A DNA stretch of 64,000 nucleotides from Lentzea tibetensis (lineage in GTDB: Bacteria > Actinomycetota > Actinomycetes > Mycobacteriales > Pseudonocardiaceae), in the NCBI RefSeq assembly GCF_007845675.1, contig NZ_VOBR01000033.1, positions 38,452 to 102,451 of the forward strand, given 5' to 3'. How positions within the stretch are numbered: the stretch's first letter is position 1; each line of letters begins with the position of its first letter. Below the pieces are notes generated by a model. It had not been told where the DNA came from and ran no database searches. It saw only the letters and a list, made by a program, of their open reading frames with translations. Made by a program: the position numbers and the translations under genes. This document shows positions 24,067 through 32,728 of the stretch, one piece after another.

Positions 24067-25623
24067 CTAGAGGTCGAGCGTCCAGGAGTCGATGAAGCCG
24101 GTGTCCTGGGCGTAGGCGTCACGGACGCGCAACTGCCAGTTGCCGTTGGCGTTCTCGGTCGAGACGTTGACGGTCCAGGTCTGGTTGACGTCGTCCGCGC
24201 TGTCGCCGCCGTTCGCGACCTTCAGCTGCTTCACCGCGCCGGACGGGGCGATCAGGTCGATCACCAGGTCACCGCGGTAGGTGTGCTTGATCGCGACGGT
24301 CACCTTCGCGGCCGCACCGGCCTTGCCGGCGCAGGTGGTCACCGCGATGGTGCTGGACACGGTGCCCGAGTCCGGGATGTTCACGTTGTTGTCGTTCGTG
24401 GCCGCCGGGCAGTCACCGGGCGGGTTGCCGCCGCCGGTGCCGGTGATGTGCAGCAGCTTGTTCGGCGAGCCCGCACCGGGGTTGGTGACGACGTCGCTGG
24501 TGGCGTTCTCGACCAGCGCGTCGCGGACCTGCTGCGGCGTGGCGGTCGGGTTCGACGACAGGTAGACGGCCGACGCGCCCACGACGTGCGGCGTGGCCAT
24601 CGAGGTGCCGCTGATCGTGTTGGTGGCGTTGTCGTCGGTCAGCCAGGACGACGTGATGTCGCGGCCGGGCGCGAAGATGTCGACGCAGGTGCCGATGTTC
24701 GAGAACGACGAACGGCCGTCCGTGCGGTCCGTGGAGCCGACGGTGATGCCCTCCGGCGTGCGCGCGGGCGAGGTGTTGCAGGCGTTGCCGCCGTTGTCGT
24801 TGCCCGCGGCGAGGCCGTAGACGACACCGGAGGCGATGGAGCGCTGCACGGCCTGGTCGACGGTGGCGTTGGCGCCACCACCCAGCGACATGTTCGCGAC
24901 GGCCGGCTTCACGGCGTTCGCGGTCACCCAGTCGATGCCCGCGATGACACCCGCGAACGAGCCCGAGCCCGAGCAGTTCAGCACGCGCACGCCGACGAGC
25001 TTGACCTCCTTGGCGACGCCGTACTTGGTGCCACCGACGGTGCCCGAGACGTGGGTGCCGTGGCCCTGGCAGTCGGTCGAGTCGTCGTCGTTGTCGACGG
25101 TGTCACGACCACTGGTGGCCCGGCCGCCGAACTCGCTGTGCGAGAACCGGATACCGGTGTCGATGATGTACGCGGTGACGCCCGCACCCTTGTTCGGGTA
25201 GGTGTAGGAGTTGTCGAGCGGCAGCGCGCGCTGGTCGATGCGGTCGAGGCCCCACGACGGCGTCGGCGTCTGCGTGTCGGAGATCTTCACCTCGCCGTCC
25301 TGCTCGACGTACGCGACGCCGGGCTCGGCGGCCATCTGCTTGGCCTGCTTCTCGGACATCGTCGCGGAGAACCCGCGCAGAGCGGCGGTGTAGCGGTGCT
25401 TGACCTTCGCGCCGTGCTTCGTGCTGAGGCTGTCGACACTCGCGGTGCTGACGTCCTTCATCACGACGATGTAGTTGTCCTTGATCGCATTTGACGCCCC
25501 GAGGCCGCGAATCTCCCCCTCGGGGGCAGCGGTGGCGGAGACGGTGGAGACCGCGAGCGCAACGCCCGCCGCCACACCGATTCCAGCCACTCTCCTAGCC
25601 CATGATGCGCGAACTTCCCTCAT
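24067..25623 (-). CDS. Secreted subtilisin-like serine protease (S8) with P-domain
   Basis: Extracellular endopeptidase of 518 residues. A signal peptide (about 1-33) contains the hydrophobic stretch AGIGVAAGVALAVSTVSATA. An I9-type propeptide occupies about 45-115 (NYIVVMKDV). The S8 catalytic domain follows with Asp155 (IIDTG), His188 (GHGTHVSG) and Ser341 (GTSMATP). Residues from about 400 onward resemble a proprotein-convertase P-domain, after a GGGNPPGD linker. The start at 25623 has a GAGGGAG ribosome binding site; upstream in-frame codons give no signal sequence. It probably degrades extracellular protein. It is not mycosin: it lacks a C-terminal membrane anchor. Confidence 0.93.
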   Translation of the reverse strand: MREVRASWARRVAGIGVAAGVALAVSTVSATAAPEGEIRGLGASNAIKDNYIVVMKDVSTASVDSLSTKHGAKVKHRYTAALRGFSATMSEKQAKQMAAEPGVAYVEQDGEVKISDTQTPTPSWGLDRIDQRALPLDNSYTYPNKGAGVTAYIIDTGIRFSHSEFGGRATSGRDTVDNDDDSTDCQGHGTHVSGTVGGTKYGVAKEVKLVGVRVLNCSGSGSFAGVIAGIDWVTANAVKPAVANMSLGGGANATVDQAVQRSIASGVVYGLAAGNDNGGNACNTSPARTPEGITVGSTDRTDGRSSFSNIGTCVDIFAPGRDITSSWLTDDNATNTISGTSMATPHVVGASAVYLSSNPTATPQQVRDALVENATSDVVTNPGAGSPNKLLHITGTGGGNPPGDCPAATNDNNVNIPDSGTVSSTIAVTTCAGKAGAAAKVTVAIKHTYRGDLVIDLIAPSGAVKQLKVANGGDSADDVNQTWTVNVSTENANGNWQLRVRDAYAQDTGFIDSWTLDL

Positions 25624-25785
25624 AACAGGGTGCTCCCTCGTCGCAGGGTGATGCAGGTGAGGTTTTGATAGTTCGCTGAAGGGGTACGGCGCAAGAAGGT
25701 CCACGAAATAACCGACGAACGTTGGCTCAACAGTTTTTGGTCGCCCTGTGAATGGGTTACTTCGCTGGGCCCCTGGACGCGCATA

Positions 25786-25821
25786 TAAAAATGTGCCCCC
25801 AGACGGATGTCCGGGGGCACA
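25786..25821 (-). terminator. Intrinsic terminator of the eccE operon
   Basis: Read on the minus strand, the arms TGTGCCCCC and GGGGGCACA, with internal complementarity GTC/GAC, are followed directly by TTTTTA. This is the most canonical rho-independent terminator in the window, 17 bases past the stop of the 241-aa gene. Confidence 0.9.
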
Positions 25822-25838
25822 AGGTGCATTTAGGAGGT

Positions 25839-26564
25839 TCAGTCGCCTCTGCGCACCGCTCCGAGGATCTGCTGCTCACCCGGAGTCGTGACGAGCCTCA
25901 GCGGCCGCCACAGGTCCTGCCCGAGTGCGATCACCTGGTCGTCCTTCAACGTGGTCAGCTGCTGCGCCATCGGCGGCGGCAGCCGCCAGATCTGCGACGC
26001 GAGCTGCGCCTGACCGTGCGGAAGGCGTTGCAGCAGAACGAGATCCGCGTTGTTCGACGTGCTCGACGCCTGCGGGTGCAGGTAGGGCAGCACGTACATC
26101 GTGGTCTGCCACGGCGACCGCGGCGGGAACAGCTCCTGCGGCACGTGCCCGCCGTCGTGCACGACGAGCAGCGGCATGTCCTCGGTCGGCCTCGGCAGGT
26201 CGGCCGGGGTGAGCCTGCGCAGCTGCACCAGCGGCGACGGACGGCCGTCCGGGCCCTGGCCCGCCGCCCGCACGACCGGCTGCCACGCCTGCGGACGCCC
26301 GGTCGCGATGATGATCCACGCGCCGGTGGCCATGGCGCGCAACGCGATCTGCCGCGCCAGGTACAGGCCGCCGACGACGACCATCCTGGTCGGCTGCGGG
26401 CGCAACACCGAGATCGTCAGCGGCTCGCCCTGCATGCCCGCGCCGAGCATCATGCCGCCGCGGTCACCGCTGGGGCTCACCACGTCCAAAAGCGACGGTG
26501 AGACCAGGAACTCCGGGGCGACGTTGTTCCGTCCCTGGTTGTCCATCAGCCGGGCCGAGCTCAT
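25839..26564 (-). CDS. Unrecognised protein coupled to EccE in the type VII locus
   Basis: A 241-residue soluble-looking protein. The start at 26564 gives MSSARLMDNQGRNNVAPEFL. Its ATG overlaps the eccE stop as ATGA, so the two are translated together, and the pair share a terminator. No signal peptide or membrane helix is seen. Two hydrophobic strands stand out, TRMVVVGGLYLARQIALRAM (near residue 60) and DMPLLVVHDGG (near residue 131), in the order of Walker A and B strands in EccC/FtsK-type folds but without a GxxxxGK[ST] motif. A degenerate ATPase-like or EccE-partner fold is possible, but this is inference. Function unknown. Confidence 0.8.
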   Translation of the reverse strand: MSSARLMDNQGRNNVAPEFLVSPSLLDVVSPSGDRGGMMLGAGMQGEPLTISVLRPQPTRMVVVGGLYLARQIALRAMATGAWIIIATGRPQAWQPVVRAAGQGPDGRPSPLVQLRRLTPADLPRPTEDMPLLVVHDGGHVPQELFPPRSPWQTTMYVLPYLHPQASSTSNNADLVLLQRLPHGQAQLASQIWRLPPPMAQQLTTLKDDQVIALGQDLWRPLRLVTTPGEQQILGAVRRGD

Positions 26565-27904
26565 GCCATACCTCCGAGCGGCAGGGTCGCGGCGAGCCCT
26601 GCGAGCTGCTGGCCCCGCAACGGGGTCAGCGTGATGTCCAGCTTGTCGCCCAGCTTCTCCAGCTGGTCGTCCGCGCGCTCCAGCTCGCTCGGCGTGCGGG
26701 CGCTGACCCGCACGAGGCCGCGCAGCGAGACCTGGCCGTCCTCGCGCGACGGCGAGATCGACATCGCGAGCGTCGACGACAGCGCGCGCACGCCGGTGAG
26801 CGCGTTCAGGTTGCTGCGCAAGCCCTTCGACGGCCAGCCGGTGATCGCGTAGCTCGCGTGACCGACGCCACCCGCGGTGACGCCCGACCACTTCTCCCGC
26901 AGCGAGACGGGGTTCGTGGAGCCGGCGACCGCGGTGAGCTCGGACGCGGAGATCGCGGCGCGCAGCAGTTCGTCCGAGTCGAGCGGGCGGATCGTGACGC
27001 CCGCGGACTCCAACGCGTTGCGGACGCGGGAAAGCGCGCCGATGAGCGCGCGGTGCGCGCCGACCACGCCGCCGCCGCGCTCCCTGATCGCGGTGGCGCA
27101 GCGCTTCGGGTCGAGGCGGACTGTGATCCACGTGGTGCGGCGCGCCGCGGCGGGCAGCGGGCCGAGCACCTCGAGGTACGAGTTCAACGCGGGCGAGGTC
27201 GGCGGGAGCGCCGCGCTGCCGGGGTAGCAGTGCCAGATCACCGAGATCGCGTCCAGCACGACACCGCGGTCCTCCAGGCACGGCGCGAGCGCACCGAGCG
27301 GGAGCGACGGCGCGGCACCGACCGGGCTGATCAGCGGCGGCGTCGGGTCGACCAGCAGCACGGCGGTCCACACGCCGTCGTGCCAGGCGAGGCCGAGCGG
27401 GCGGCGTTCGTGGTCCTGGCCCTTCGCGATCACCAGGTCCGGGATCGCGAGGCGCAGCAGCGCCACGCGCGGGTCGTCGGGGCCGATGACCGACGTCTCG
27501 TCGTCACCGGGCGCCGAATCCGGCGGTGCGGCGCGCTTGGCCGTCCTGCCGTGGCTGCGGAAGTTGTAGCGAGCCGTCAGGCCGATCCACTGGGTCAGCC
27601 AACGACCACGCGATCGGGTGAACGCGAGGATCAGTGCGATCAACAACACAGCGCCCGCGATCGACAGCATCACGACGTTCTTCACGCCGCCGATCGTGAG
27701 GAGGATGAGACCGATGGCGACGCCGACCTCGATCACGACGAGGTTCGAGACCGGCAACGCGCCCAGGCTGGCACCAACGGCTCTGCGGCGGACACGCCCG
27801 ACCGGCCGCGGCGGAGGCGTCGGACCCGGTGGGGGACCACCGGGACCAGGGGGCCGTTGCATTCCTGGGTTCGGCCGGGGCGGATGTGGAGTGGTCACGG
27901 ACAT
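26561..27904 (-). CDS. eccE: Type VII secretion membrane protein EccE
   Basis: Peripheral component of the ESX membrane complex. The start at 27904 gives MSVTTPHPPRPNPGMQRPPG, 447 residues. A Pro-rich cytosolic N terminus of about 40 residues precedes two membrane helices at about 53-73 and 75-96, then a periplasmic-side domain of 350 residues, the EccE layout. It is divergent from eccB and overlaps a 241-aa gene by 4 bases. Mycobacterial tuberculosis-type ESX-4 loci lack eccE, whereas ESX-4-type loci of M. abscessus and other actinobacteria carry it, as here. Confidence 0.9.
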   Translation of the reverse strand: MSVTTPHPPRPNPGMQRPPGPGGPPPGPTPPPRPVGRVRRRAVGASLGALPVSNLVVIEVGVAIGLILLTIGGVKNVVMLSIAGAVLLIALILAFTRSRGRWLTQWIGLTARYNFRSHGRTAKRAAPPDSAPGDDETSVIGPDDPRVALLRLAIPDLVIAKGQDHERRPLGLAWHDGVWTAVLLVDPTPPLISPVGAAPSLPLGALAPCLEDRGVVLDAISVIWHCYPGSAALPPTSPALNSYLEVLGPLPAAARRTTWITVRLDPKRCATAIRERGGGVVGAHRALIGALSRVRNALESAGVTIRPLDSDELLRAAISASELTAVAGSTNPVSLREKWSGVTAGGVGHASYAITGWPSKGLRSNLNALTGVRALSSTLAMSISPSREDGQVSLRGLVRVSARTPSELERADDQLEKLGDKLDITLTPLRGQQLAGLAATLPLGGMA

Positions 27905-28021
27905 CCGTTGTGGTCTCTTTCCCCTCGACGGTCGGTGGGCTTGGCGAACCGGCCCACGGAGCAACCTGCGTCCGGCTATCCTGCCGAACCGTACCGCGAC
28001 TGGGAGAGCAGCGAGCCGAGA

Positions 28022-29653
28022 ATGGCATCAACACCCACCACCAAGTCACAGGTCCAGGCCTACCGATTCGTCCTGCGGCGGATGCAGTCCGCGCTCGTCC
28101 GCAGAGACGCGGTCATGCTGCACGACCCGATGCGCAACCACTCGCGCGCGACAGCGGTCGGTGTGCTGCTGGGCATCATCGGCCTGCTCGGGTTCCTCGT
28201 CTTCGGCTTCTTCAAGCCGCAGCCCGCGCTGGACAAGGACACGCAGATCGCCATCAGCAAGGAGACCGGCCAGGTCTACGTGGTGAACTCGTCCCCGAAC
28301 CAGCTCGTCCCGATGACGAACCTCGCGTCGGCACGCCTGCTCTGGTACTCGCGCACCAACCCCGACCAGGGCGGCGCCGCGGGTACGACGGACGGCGGTG
28401 CGGCGCCCGGTGGGTCGACCGACGGTCAGGTCGCCGTCGCGGGCGGAACACCGAAGGTCGTGAGCGAGCAGGCGCTGTCGAAGCTGCCCAAGGGCAGGCT
28501 CACCGGCATCCCCGACGCGCCCGACGTGCTGCCCGGTCCGAGCAACCGGATCGGCGCCGACTGGTCGGTGTGCGACGAGCTCGACCTGGACGAGGCCCGC
28601 AAGGACCAGTCCATCAAGAACGAGATCAAGACCACGGTGATCGCCGGCGTCAACGGCGGCGACCAGCTGCTGGACGGCGACAACGCGCTGCTGGTCGAGT
28701 CGGACAAGAAGGCGTACCTGGTCTACAAGACGCCCGCGAACCTGAAGTCGATCTCGTCGAGCACGGTGCGCGCGCAGGTGGACCTGAACAAGGACGCGGT
28801 CAAGGCGGCGCTGCGGCTGAGCGGCAAGCGTCCGCGCGCGATCAGCAACGGCCTGCTCAACGCGATCCCCGAGGTCGCGCCGCTGAAGGCGCCGACGATC
28901 CCCAAGCAGGGGTCGGACGCGAGCTACCTCGAGGGCGTCAAGGCCAAGGTCGGCGAGGTCGTCCAGGTCAACCGCACCGGTGCCGTCGAGTTCATGGTGG
29001 TGCTGGAGGACGGTCTGCAGACCGTGACGCCCGCCGTCGGTGACCTCATCCAGTTCACCAACGTGGGCACGAACACCAAGCCGCAGACGCTGACCGCGAA
29101 CGCGGTGGCCAACCACTCCGAGCCGAAGAAGCCGCTCAAGCTCGACGAGTACCCGGCCCAGGTCCCGACCGTGCTGGAAGCGAACGCCAACAACAAGGTC
29201 GTCTGCCTCGGCTGGCACGCGGACAACGTCAAGGAAGCCAACCGGTCCGAGCACACCAAGGTGACGATCGGTGCCGCGCTGCCGGGTCCCAAGGACTCGG
29301 TTCCCGTTGAGCTGAACCAGGTCGGTTCGACCGGCGAGGTCGTGGACCGGTTCATCATGCCCGCGGGCAAGGCGGCGCTCGTGCGCGGCAGCCAGTCCAC
29401 GAGCGACTTCGGCAAGGGCCCGATCCACATCGTCACCGGTCGCGGCGTGAAGTACGGCGTGCCGGACAAGGGCACAGCTGGTGCACTGGGACTCGGCGAC
29501 GTCGCCGAGATCGTTCCCGCACCGGAGTCGATCCTGCGGCTGCTGCCGAACGGCCCGCAGCTCAACCGCAACGACGCGAGCCGCAGCTACGACTGGATCC
29601 CGACACCGTCCGACGCGGCGGTGCCGCCGAAGAACCAGCAAGCGGGCGGGTGA
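28022..29653 (+). CDS. eccB: Type VII secretion core membrane protein EccB
   Basis: Core subunit of the ESX membrane complex. ATG 28022 gives MASTPTTKSQVQAYRFVLRR, 543 residues. It has a short cytosolic N terminus, one membrane helix at about 41-63 (AVGVLLGIIGLLGFLVFGFF) and a large extracytoplasmic repeat domain with two conserved cysteines (VCDEL near residue 184, VVCLGWH near residue 397). A very long upstream frame is only antisense to eccE/241-aa. It is divergent from eccE over 117 bases, where promoters for both must lie. Confidence 0.95.
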   Translation: MASTPTTKSQVQAYRFVLRRMQSALVRRDAVMLHDPMRNHSRATAVGVLLGIIGLLGFLVFGFFKPQPALDKDTQIAISKETGQVYVVNSSPNQLVPMTNLASARLLWYSRTNPDQGGAAGTTDGGAAPGGSTDGQVAVAGGTPKVVSEQALSKLPKGRLTGIPDAPDVLPGPSNRIGADWSVCDELDLDEARKDQSIKNEIKTTVIAGVNGGDQLLDGDNALLVESDKKAYLVYKTPANLKSISSSTVRAQVDLNKDAVKAALRLSGKRPRAISNGLLNAIPEVAPLKAPTIPKQGSDASYLEGVKAKVGEVVQVNRTGAVEFMVVLEDGLQTVTPAVGDLIQFTNVGTNTKPQTLTANAVANHSEPKKPLKLDEYPAQVPTVLEANANNKVVCLGWHADNVKEANRSEHTKVTIGAALPGPKDSVPVELNQVGSTGEVVDRFIMPAGKAALVRGSQSTSDFGKGPIHIVTGRGVKYGVPDKGTAGALGLGDVAEIVPAPESILRLLPNGPQLNRNDASRSYDWIPTPSDAAVPPKNQQAGG

Positions 29654-29659
29654 GTGGAA

Positions 29660-29688
29660 CCCCTGTGCGCTCGGCACCGTCACAGGGG
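29660..29688 (+). terminator. Weak hairpin after eccB
   Basis: Arms CCCCTGTG and CACAGGGG with a 13-base loop in the 54-base gap before the next gene. It may give partial termination between eccB and the substrate genes. Confidence 0.45.
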
Positions 29689-29707
29689 CTGAACGGCGAA
29701 GGGGGAT

Positions 29708-30037
29708 GTGACCGTGGTGGGTACCGGGCGGATCGAGGTCGACCCGAGGTGGCTCGAGTCCTATGCGGACAGAGTCGACCACGCGGCGGAGGACCTGCGC
29801 CGGGTGCGTGACGCCATGAAGGTCTCGCCCCTGCGGCCGGAGTCGTTCGGCGAGGTCGGCCGGACGCTCGGCAGCGCACGTGGCTACGCCCGTGCGGCCG
29901 AACTGCTCAACGGGCAGCTCGGCCGCGCGTGCGAGGTGCTCGAGTCGGCGGCGAAGGGCCTGCACGCCGTGGCGGAGCACTACGGCCACCACGACGACGA
30001 GACGCTGCACGTGATCAAGAAGGCCGATCACCGGTGA
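29708..30037 (+). CDS. EspC-like type VII secretion substrate
   Basis: A 109-residue two-helix protein from GTG (MTVVGTGRIEVDPRWLESYA). The opening helix DPRWLESYADRVDHAAEDLR and the lack of a WXG turn fit the EspC/DUF2580 'type VII secretion target' family. The C terminus contains YGHHD, which fits the YxxxD/E export signal. Its stop overlaps the next GTG as GTGA, implying co-expression as a substrate pair. Confidence 0.8.
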   Translation: MTVVGTGRIEVDPRWLESYADRVDHAAEDLRRVRDAMKVSPLRPESFGEVGRTLGSARGYARAAELLNGQLGRACEVLESAAKGLHAVAEHYGHHDDETLHVIKKADHR

Positions 30038-31083
30038 GCGGCAGGCAGATCGCGGCCGAGCACGGTGCGCAGCTCGACTTCCTCTCCCGGCTGAGCCGCA
30101 GGGTCGGCGTCGCCGATCTGGTCGAGGAGTACTTCGACCCGGCCGTCGGCGACTGGAACGACCTGCACGAGGAAGCCGAGCGCTGGCGCAAGGCCGCCCG
30201 CGTCACGGAGACCGTCACCAAGCACGTGTCCGGGCCGCTCGGCTCCGTCGACGCCGCGTGGCAAGGCCGGGACGCGGACTCCTTCGTCGAGCACATGCGC
30301 TCCGTCGGGCTCGCCGGTGGTGACATGTCCGACGCGATGAACGCCATGGCCGACGCGTTGGAGGAGACGGCGGACACCGTGCGCGACATCGTGCGCGACA
30401 TGGCCGGTGTGCTGTCCGACGCGGCCGACTCCGTGTCCGGTGCCGCCGCTTTGCCGTTGGACGGCGACCAGGCCGTCGTGCGGCACCTGGAAGAGCTGCG
30501 GCCGCCGGTGCGCGAGCTGTTCGAGTCCGTGCGCGATGTGCTCGAGGCGTTCCTGAAGCTGTGCGACGGGCTGTCCGGAGAGGACGGCGGCTTCGGTGCC
30601 GTGTCCATGAAGCACCGGTATCCCGAGCAGAACTGGTCGTACACGGCGCCTGCTGCTTCGAAGGTGGCCGAGAAGGGGCCTGAGAAGCCCGCTGAAGCTC
30701 CCAAGACCGTCGCGGCTGGTGCAGGCGGGGGTGGCGGTGTGTCCGGCGGTGGAGGCTCGATCAGCAGCGCGCTCGGCGGTGGCGGGTCTTCGGCCCCCGA
30801 GCCGCCCATGCAGCCCGGCGGGTCCACCGCGGTGCAGGAACCGGCTCCTGCCGAGCCCGCTGCCCGGCCTGCCGCCGCGGCCGCCGGAGCTCCCGCCGGT
30901 GGCAGCGGGGCTGGTGCGGGCGGCGGGATGATGGGCGGGATGGCGCCCATGATGGGTGGCGGCATGGGGCAGCAGCAGGGCGGCGACAAGGAGCACAAGC
31001 GCAAGCAGCAGCTCACCGGCTCCGTGGACGACCTGCTCGGCAAGCCCAAGAAGGCCAGCCCCAAGGTCATCGGCGAGGACTAG
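30034..31083 (+). CDS. Large WXG100-type protein with Gly/Pro-rich tail
   Basis: A 349-residue probable type VII substrate. The GTG start (MSGRQIAAEHGAQLDFLSRL) overlaps the EspC-like gene. Residues about 1-190 are helical with a WQG turn (VDAAWQGRDADSFVEHM), the WXG100 hallmark. A low-complexity Gly/Pro/Ala segment follows from about 225. The C terminus contains MMGGMAPMMGGGMG, then QGGDKEHKRKQQLTGSVDDL and ends VIGED. A closely similar tail ends the 910-aa protein near 50.6 kb, pointing to a shared C-terminal signal. Function after export is unknown. Confidence 0.75.
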   Translation: MSGRQIAAEHGAQLDFLSRLSRRVGVADLVEEYFDPAVGDWNDLHEEAERWRKAARVTETVTKHVSGPLGSVDAAWQGRDADSFVEHMRSVGLAGGDMSDAMNAMADALEETADTVRDIVRDMAGVLSDAADSVSGAAALPLDGDQAVVRHLEELRPPVRELFESVRDVLEAFLKLCDGLSGEDGGFGAVSMKHRYPEQNWSYTAPAASKVAEKGPEKPAEAPKTVAAGAGGGGGVSGGGGSISSALGGGGSSAPEPPMQPGGSTAVQEPAPAEPAARPAAAAAGAPAGGSGAGAGGGMMGGMAPMMGGGMGQQQGGDKEHKRKQQLTGSVDDLLGKPKKASPKVIGED

Positions 31084-31105
31084 CCGCTCGCCGCGTGCGG
31101 TTCTG

Positions 31106-31203
31106 ACCTGCGAATTGTGGACAACTCGCGGCGGCCGACCAGAATTGTCGGTCCCTTCTGGCAGAGTGAAAAACAGGGGTCCCCTGCGCGGGGGACCCCT
31201 GTT
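31106..31203 (+). repeat. Dispersed promoter-like element, copy 3, with hairpin
   Basis: TTGTCGGTC (31145-31153), N8, CAGAGT (31162-31167), then an immediate 13-bp hairpin. It is preceded by TGTGGACAA (31116-31124), the complement of a TTGTCCACA DnaA box. The whole block, from GACCTGCGAATTGTGGAC onward, is closely similar to copy 4 at 55.3 kb. It lies in the 160-base gap between convergent genes, so any transcript would be very short. Confidence 0.65.
31172..31203. terminator. Bidirectional terminator between convergent genes
   Basis: Perfect 13-base arms AACAGGGGTCCCC and GGGGACCCCTGTT around TGCGCG. It separates the WXG100 gene from minus-strand mycP. Confidence 0.8.
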
Positions 31204-31243
31204 CTGGCTTGCGAGATGTGCTGGCCTTGTGAGGCCGGTCGGG

Positions 31244-32728
31244 CTACCCGGTGCGGGCCACGCCCGGCCGGCGACCCCGGTTGCGGTTCACGGTGTGCAT
31301 CACGAACAACGTGAGCAGCAGCATGGAAACCCCGATCCCGGTACCGGCCAGCGCCACCACCATGGGCTTCCAGTTCTTCTGCACCGGCGGGTTGACCTGG
31401 GTGGTCAGCGGCGTGATCTTCGGCGGCGTCGCGCCCGCCTTCTCGGACGGGATCACGGCGGTGAGCGCCGAGACCGGGTTGACCATCCCGTGCCCGACCT
31501 TGTTGTCGCGCCCCGTGGCGTTGCCGGGGTGCTGCGCGGTCGCCTTCAACCGGTACATGACCTGACGCGCGTTGAGGTCCGGGAACCGCTCCCGCACGAG
31601 AGCCGCGACGCCTGCCACGTAAGGGGAAGCGAAGCTCGTGCCGCGGATCGGGGCCAGTGCGCCGTTCTCCGGGTTGAGGTTCGCGTTGGTGAGCCCGGTG
31701 CCGCGCGGGTCGAGCGTGACGATGCCCTCGCCAGGACCGGCGATGCTGACCCACGGGCCCCACACGCTGAAGTCCGAGACGCCACCGCTCTCGTTGATGG
31801 ACGCGACGGACAGCACGTCGTCCGCGAACCACGGCGGGGACGCGACGACCTTGACGTTGTTCGGGTCCGGGTTGTCGTTCTGCGCGCTGCAGCCCTGGCC
31901 CTCGCTGAGGTTGCCTGCCGCGGTGACGATCACCACGTTCTTGACGTCGACCGCGTACTTGATGGCCGCCTGGAGCGTCAGGTCGTCCGCGGAGAACGCC
32001 TTGGGCGTACCGCAGTTCGTCAGCGAGATGTTGATGACGCGGGCGTCCGCGTTCGCCGCGGTGACGATCGCCTGCGCCAGCGTCTTGATCTTGCCGGCGG
32101 TCTGCCGAGCCTCCTGGGTCGCGTTGCCCTTGAACTCGAAGCGGTCGCTGGTCTGCCGGATCGCGAGGATGTTCGACTCCGGTGCGGCGCCGACGAAGTC
32201 GGTCTCGCTGTCCTCGGCCGCGGCGATGACGCCCGCGACCTCGGTGCCGTGGCCGTCGCAGTCGTTCGTGCCGTTGCCGTCGTTCTTGCCGACGTAGTCA
32301 CCGCCGGCGGTGACGCGGTCCGCGAGCCGCGGGTGCTTGTTCACGCCGGTGTCGATCACGGCGACCTTGATGCCCTTGCCGGTCGCGAACCGGTGCGCCT
32401 GCTCGAGGTTCAGCCGCAGCTGCCCGTACGGGCGGGTGTTGACCGTCGTGCCCTGCTTGTTCGGCTCGATGCAGCCCTTGTTGTTGCGGACGTAGTCCAC
32501 GTCCGGCGCCGGAGTGCCGACCGTGCCCGCCGGGGGCAGCGTCGTGCCCGCGGGCAACGGCGGCGGCTGCGAGTCCGGGCGCGCGGACTTGGCAGGCGGC
32601 GACGACGGCGGTGCCGACGACGGTGGTGCCGACGACGGCTGCGCCGAGACGGGGCCCGCGGACAGCGGGCCCGTCAGCAACATCAGTGCGGCAGCGGAAC
32701 CAGCCGCGACGCGCTTGAAGGTGCTCAT
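31244..32728 (-). CDS. mycP: Mycosin, type VII secretion-associated serine protease
   Basis: Membrane-anchored subtilisin-like protease that stabilises the ESX complex and processes substrates. It has 494 residues: signal peptide 1-29, a Pro/Ser-rich stretch, and a catalytic domain with Asp126 (AVIDTG), His160 (CDGHGTEVAG) and Ser365 (GTSFASPY). A C-terminal membrane helix at about 456-480 is followed by a short Arg-rich cytosolic tail. All catalytic residues are intact. Its ATG overlaps the eccD stop as ATGA, so both are one operon reading leftward. Confidence 0.96.
   Translation of the reverse strand: MSTFKRVAAGSAAALMLLTGPLSAGPVSAQPSSAPPSSAPPSSPPAKSARPDSQPPPLPAGTTLPPAGTVGTPAPDVDYVRNNKGCIEPNKQGTTVNTRPYGQLRLNLEQAHRFATGKGIKVAVIDTGVNKHPRLADRVTAGGDYVGKNDGNGTNDCDGHGTEVAGVIAAAEDSETDFVGAAPESNILAIRQTSDRFEFKGNATQEARQTAGKIKTLAQAIVTAANADARVINISLTNCGTPKAFSADDLTLQAAIKYAVDVKNVVIVTAAGNLSEGQGCSAQNDNPDPNNVKVVASPPWFADDVLSVASINESGGVSDFSVWGPWVSIAGPGEGIVTLDPRGTGLTNANLNPENGALAPIRGTSFASPYVAGVAALVRERFPDLNARQVMYRLKATAQHPGNATGRDNKVGHGMVNPVSALTAVIPSEKAGATPPKITPLTTQVNPPVQKNWKPMVVALAGTGIGVSMLLLTLFVMHTVNRNRGRRPGVARTG

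Noticed and set aside
24283-25494. 403-codon plus-strand frame opposite the subtilisin-like gene
   Set aside because: Val/Arg/Gly/Asp-rich antisense shadow of a gene with intact catalytic motifs.
26498-28021. Upstream in-frame extension of eccB
   Set aside because: Antisense to eccE and its partner; EccB homologues begin at MASTPTTKSQVQAYRFVLRR, which starts at 28022.
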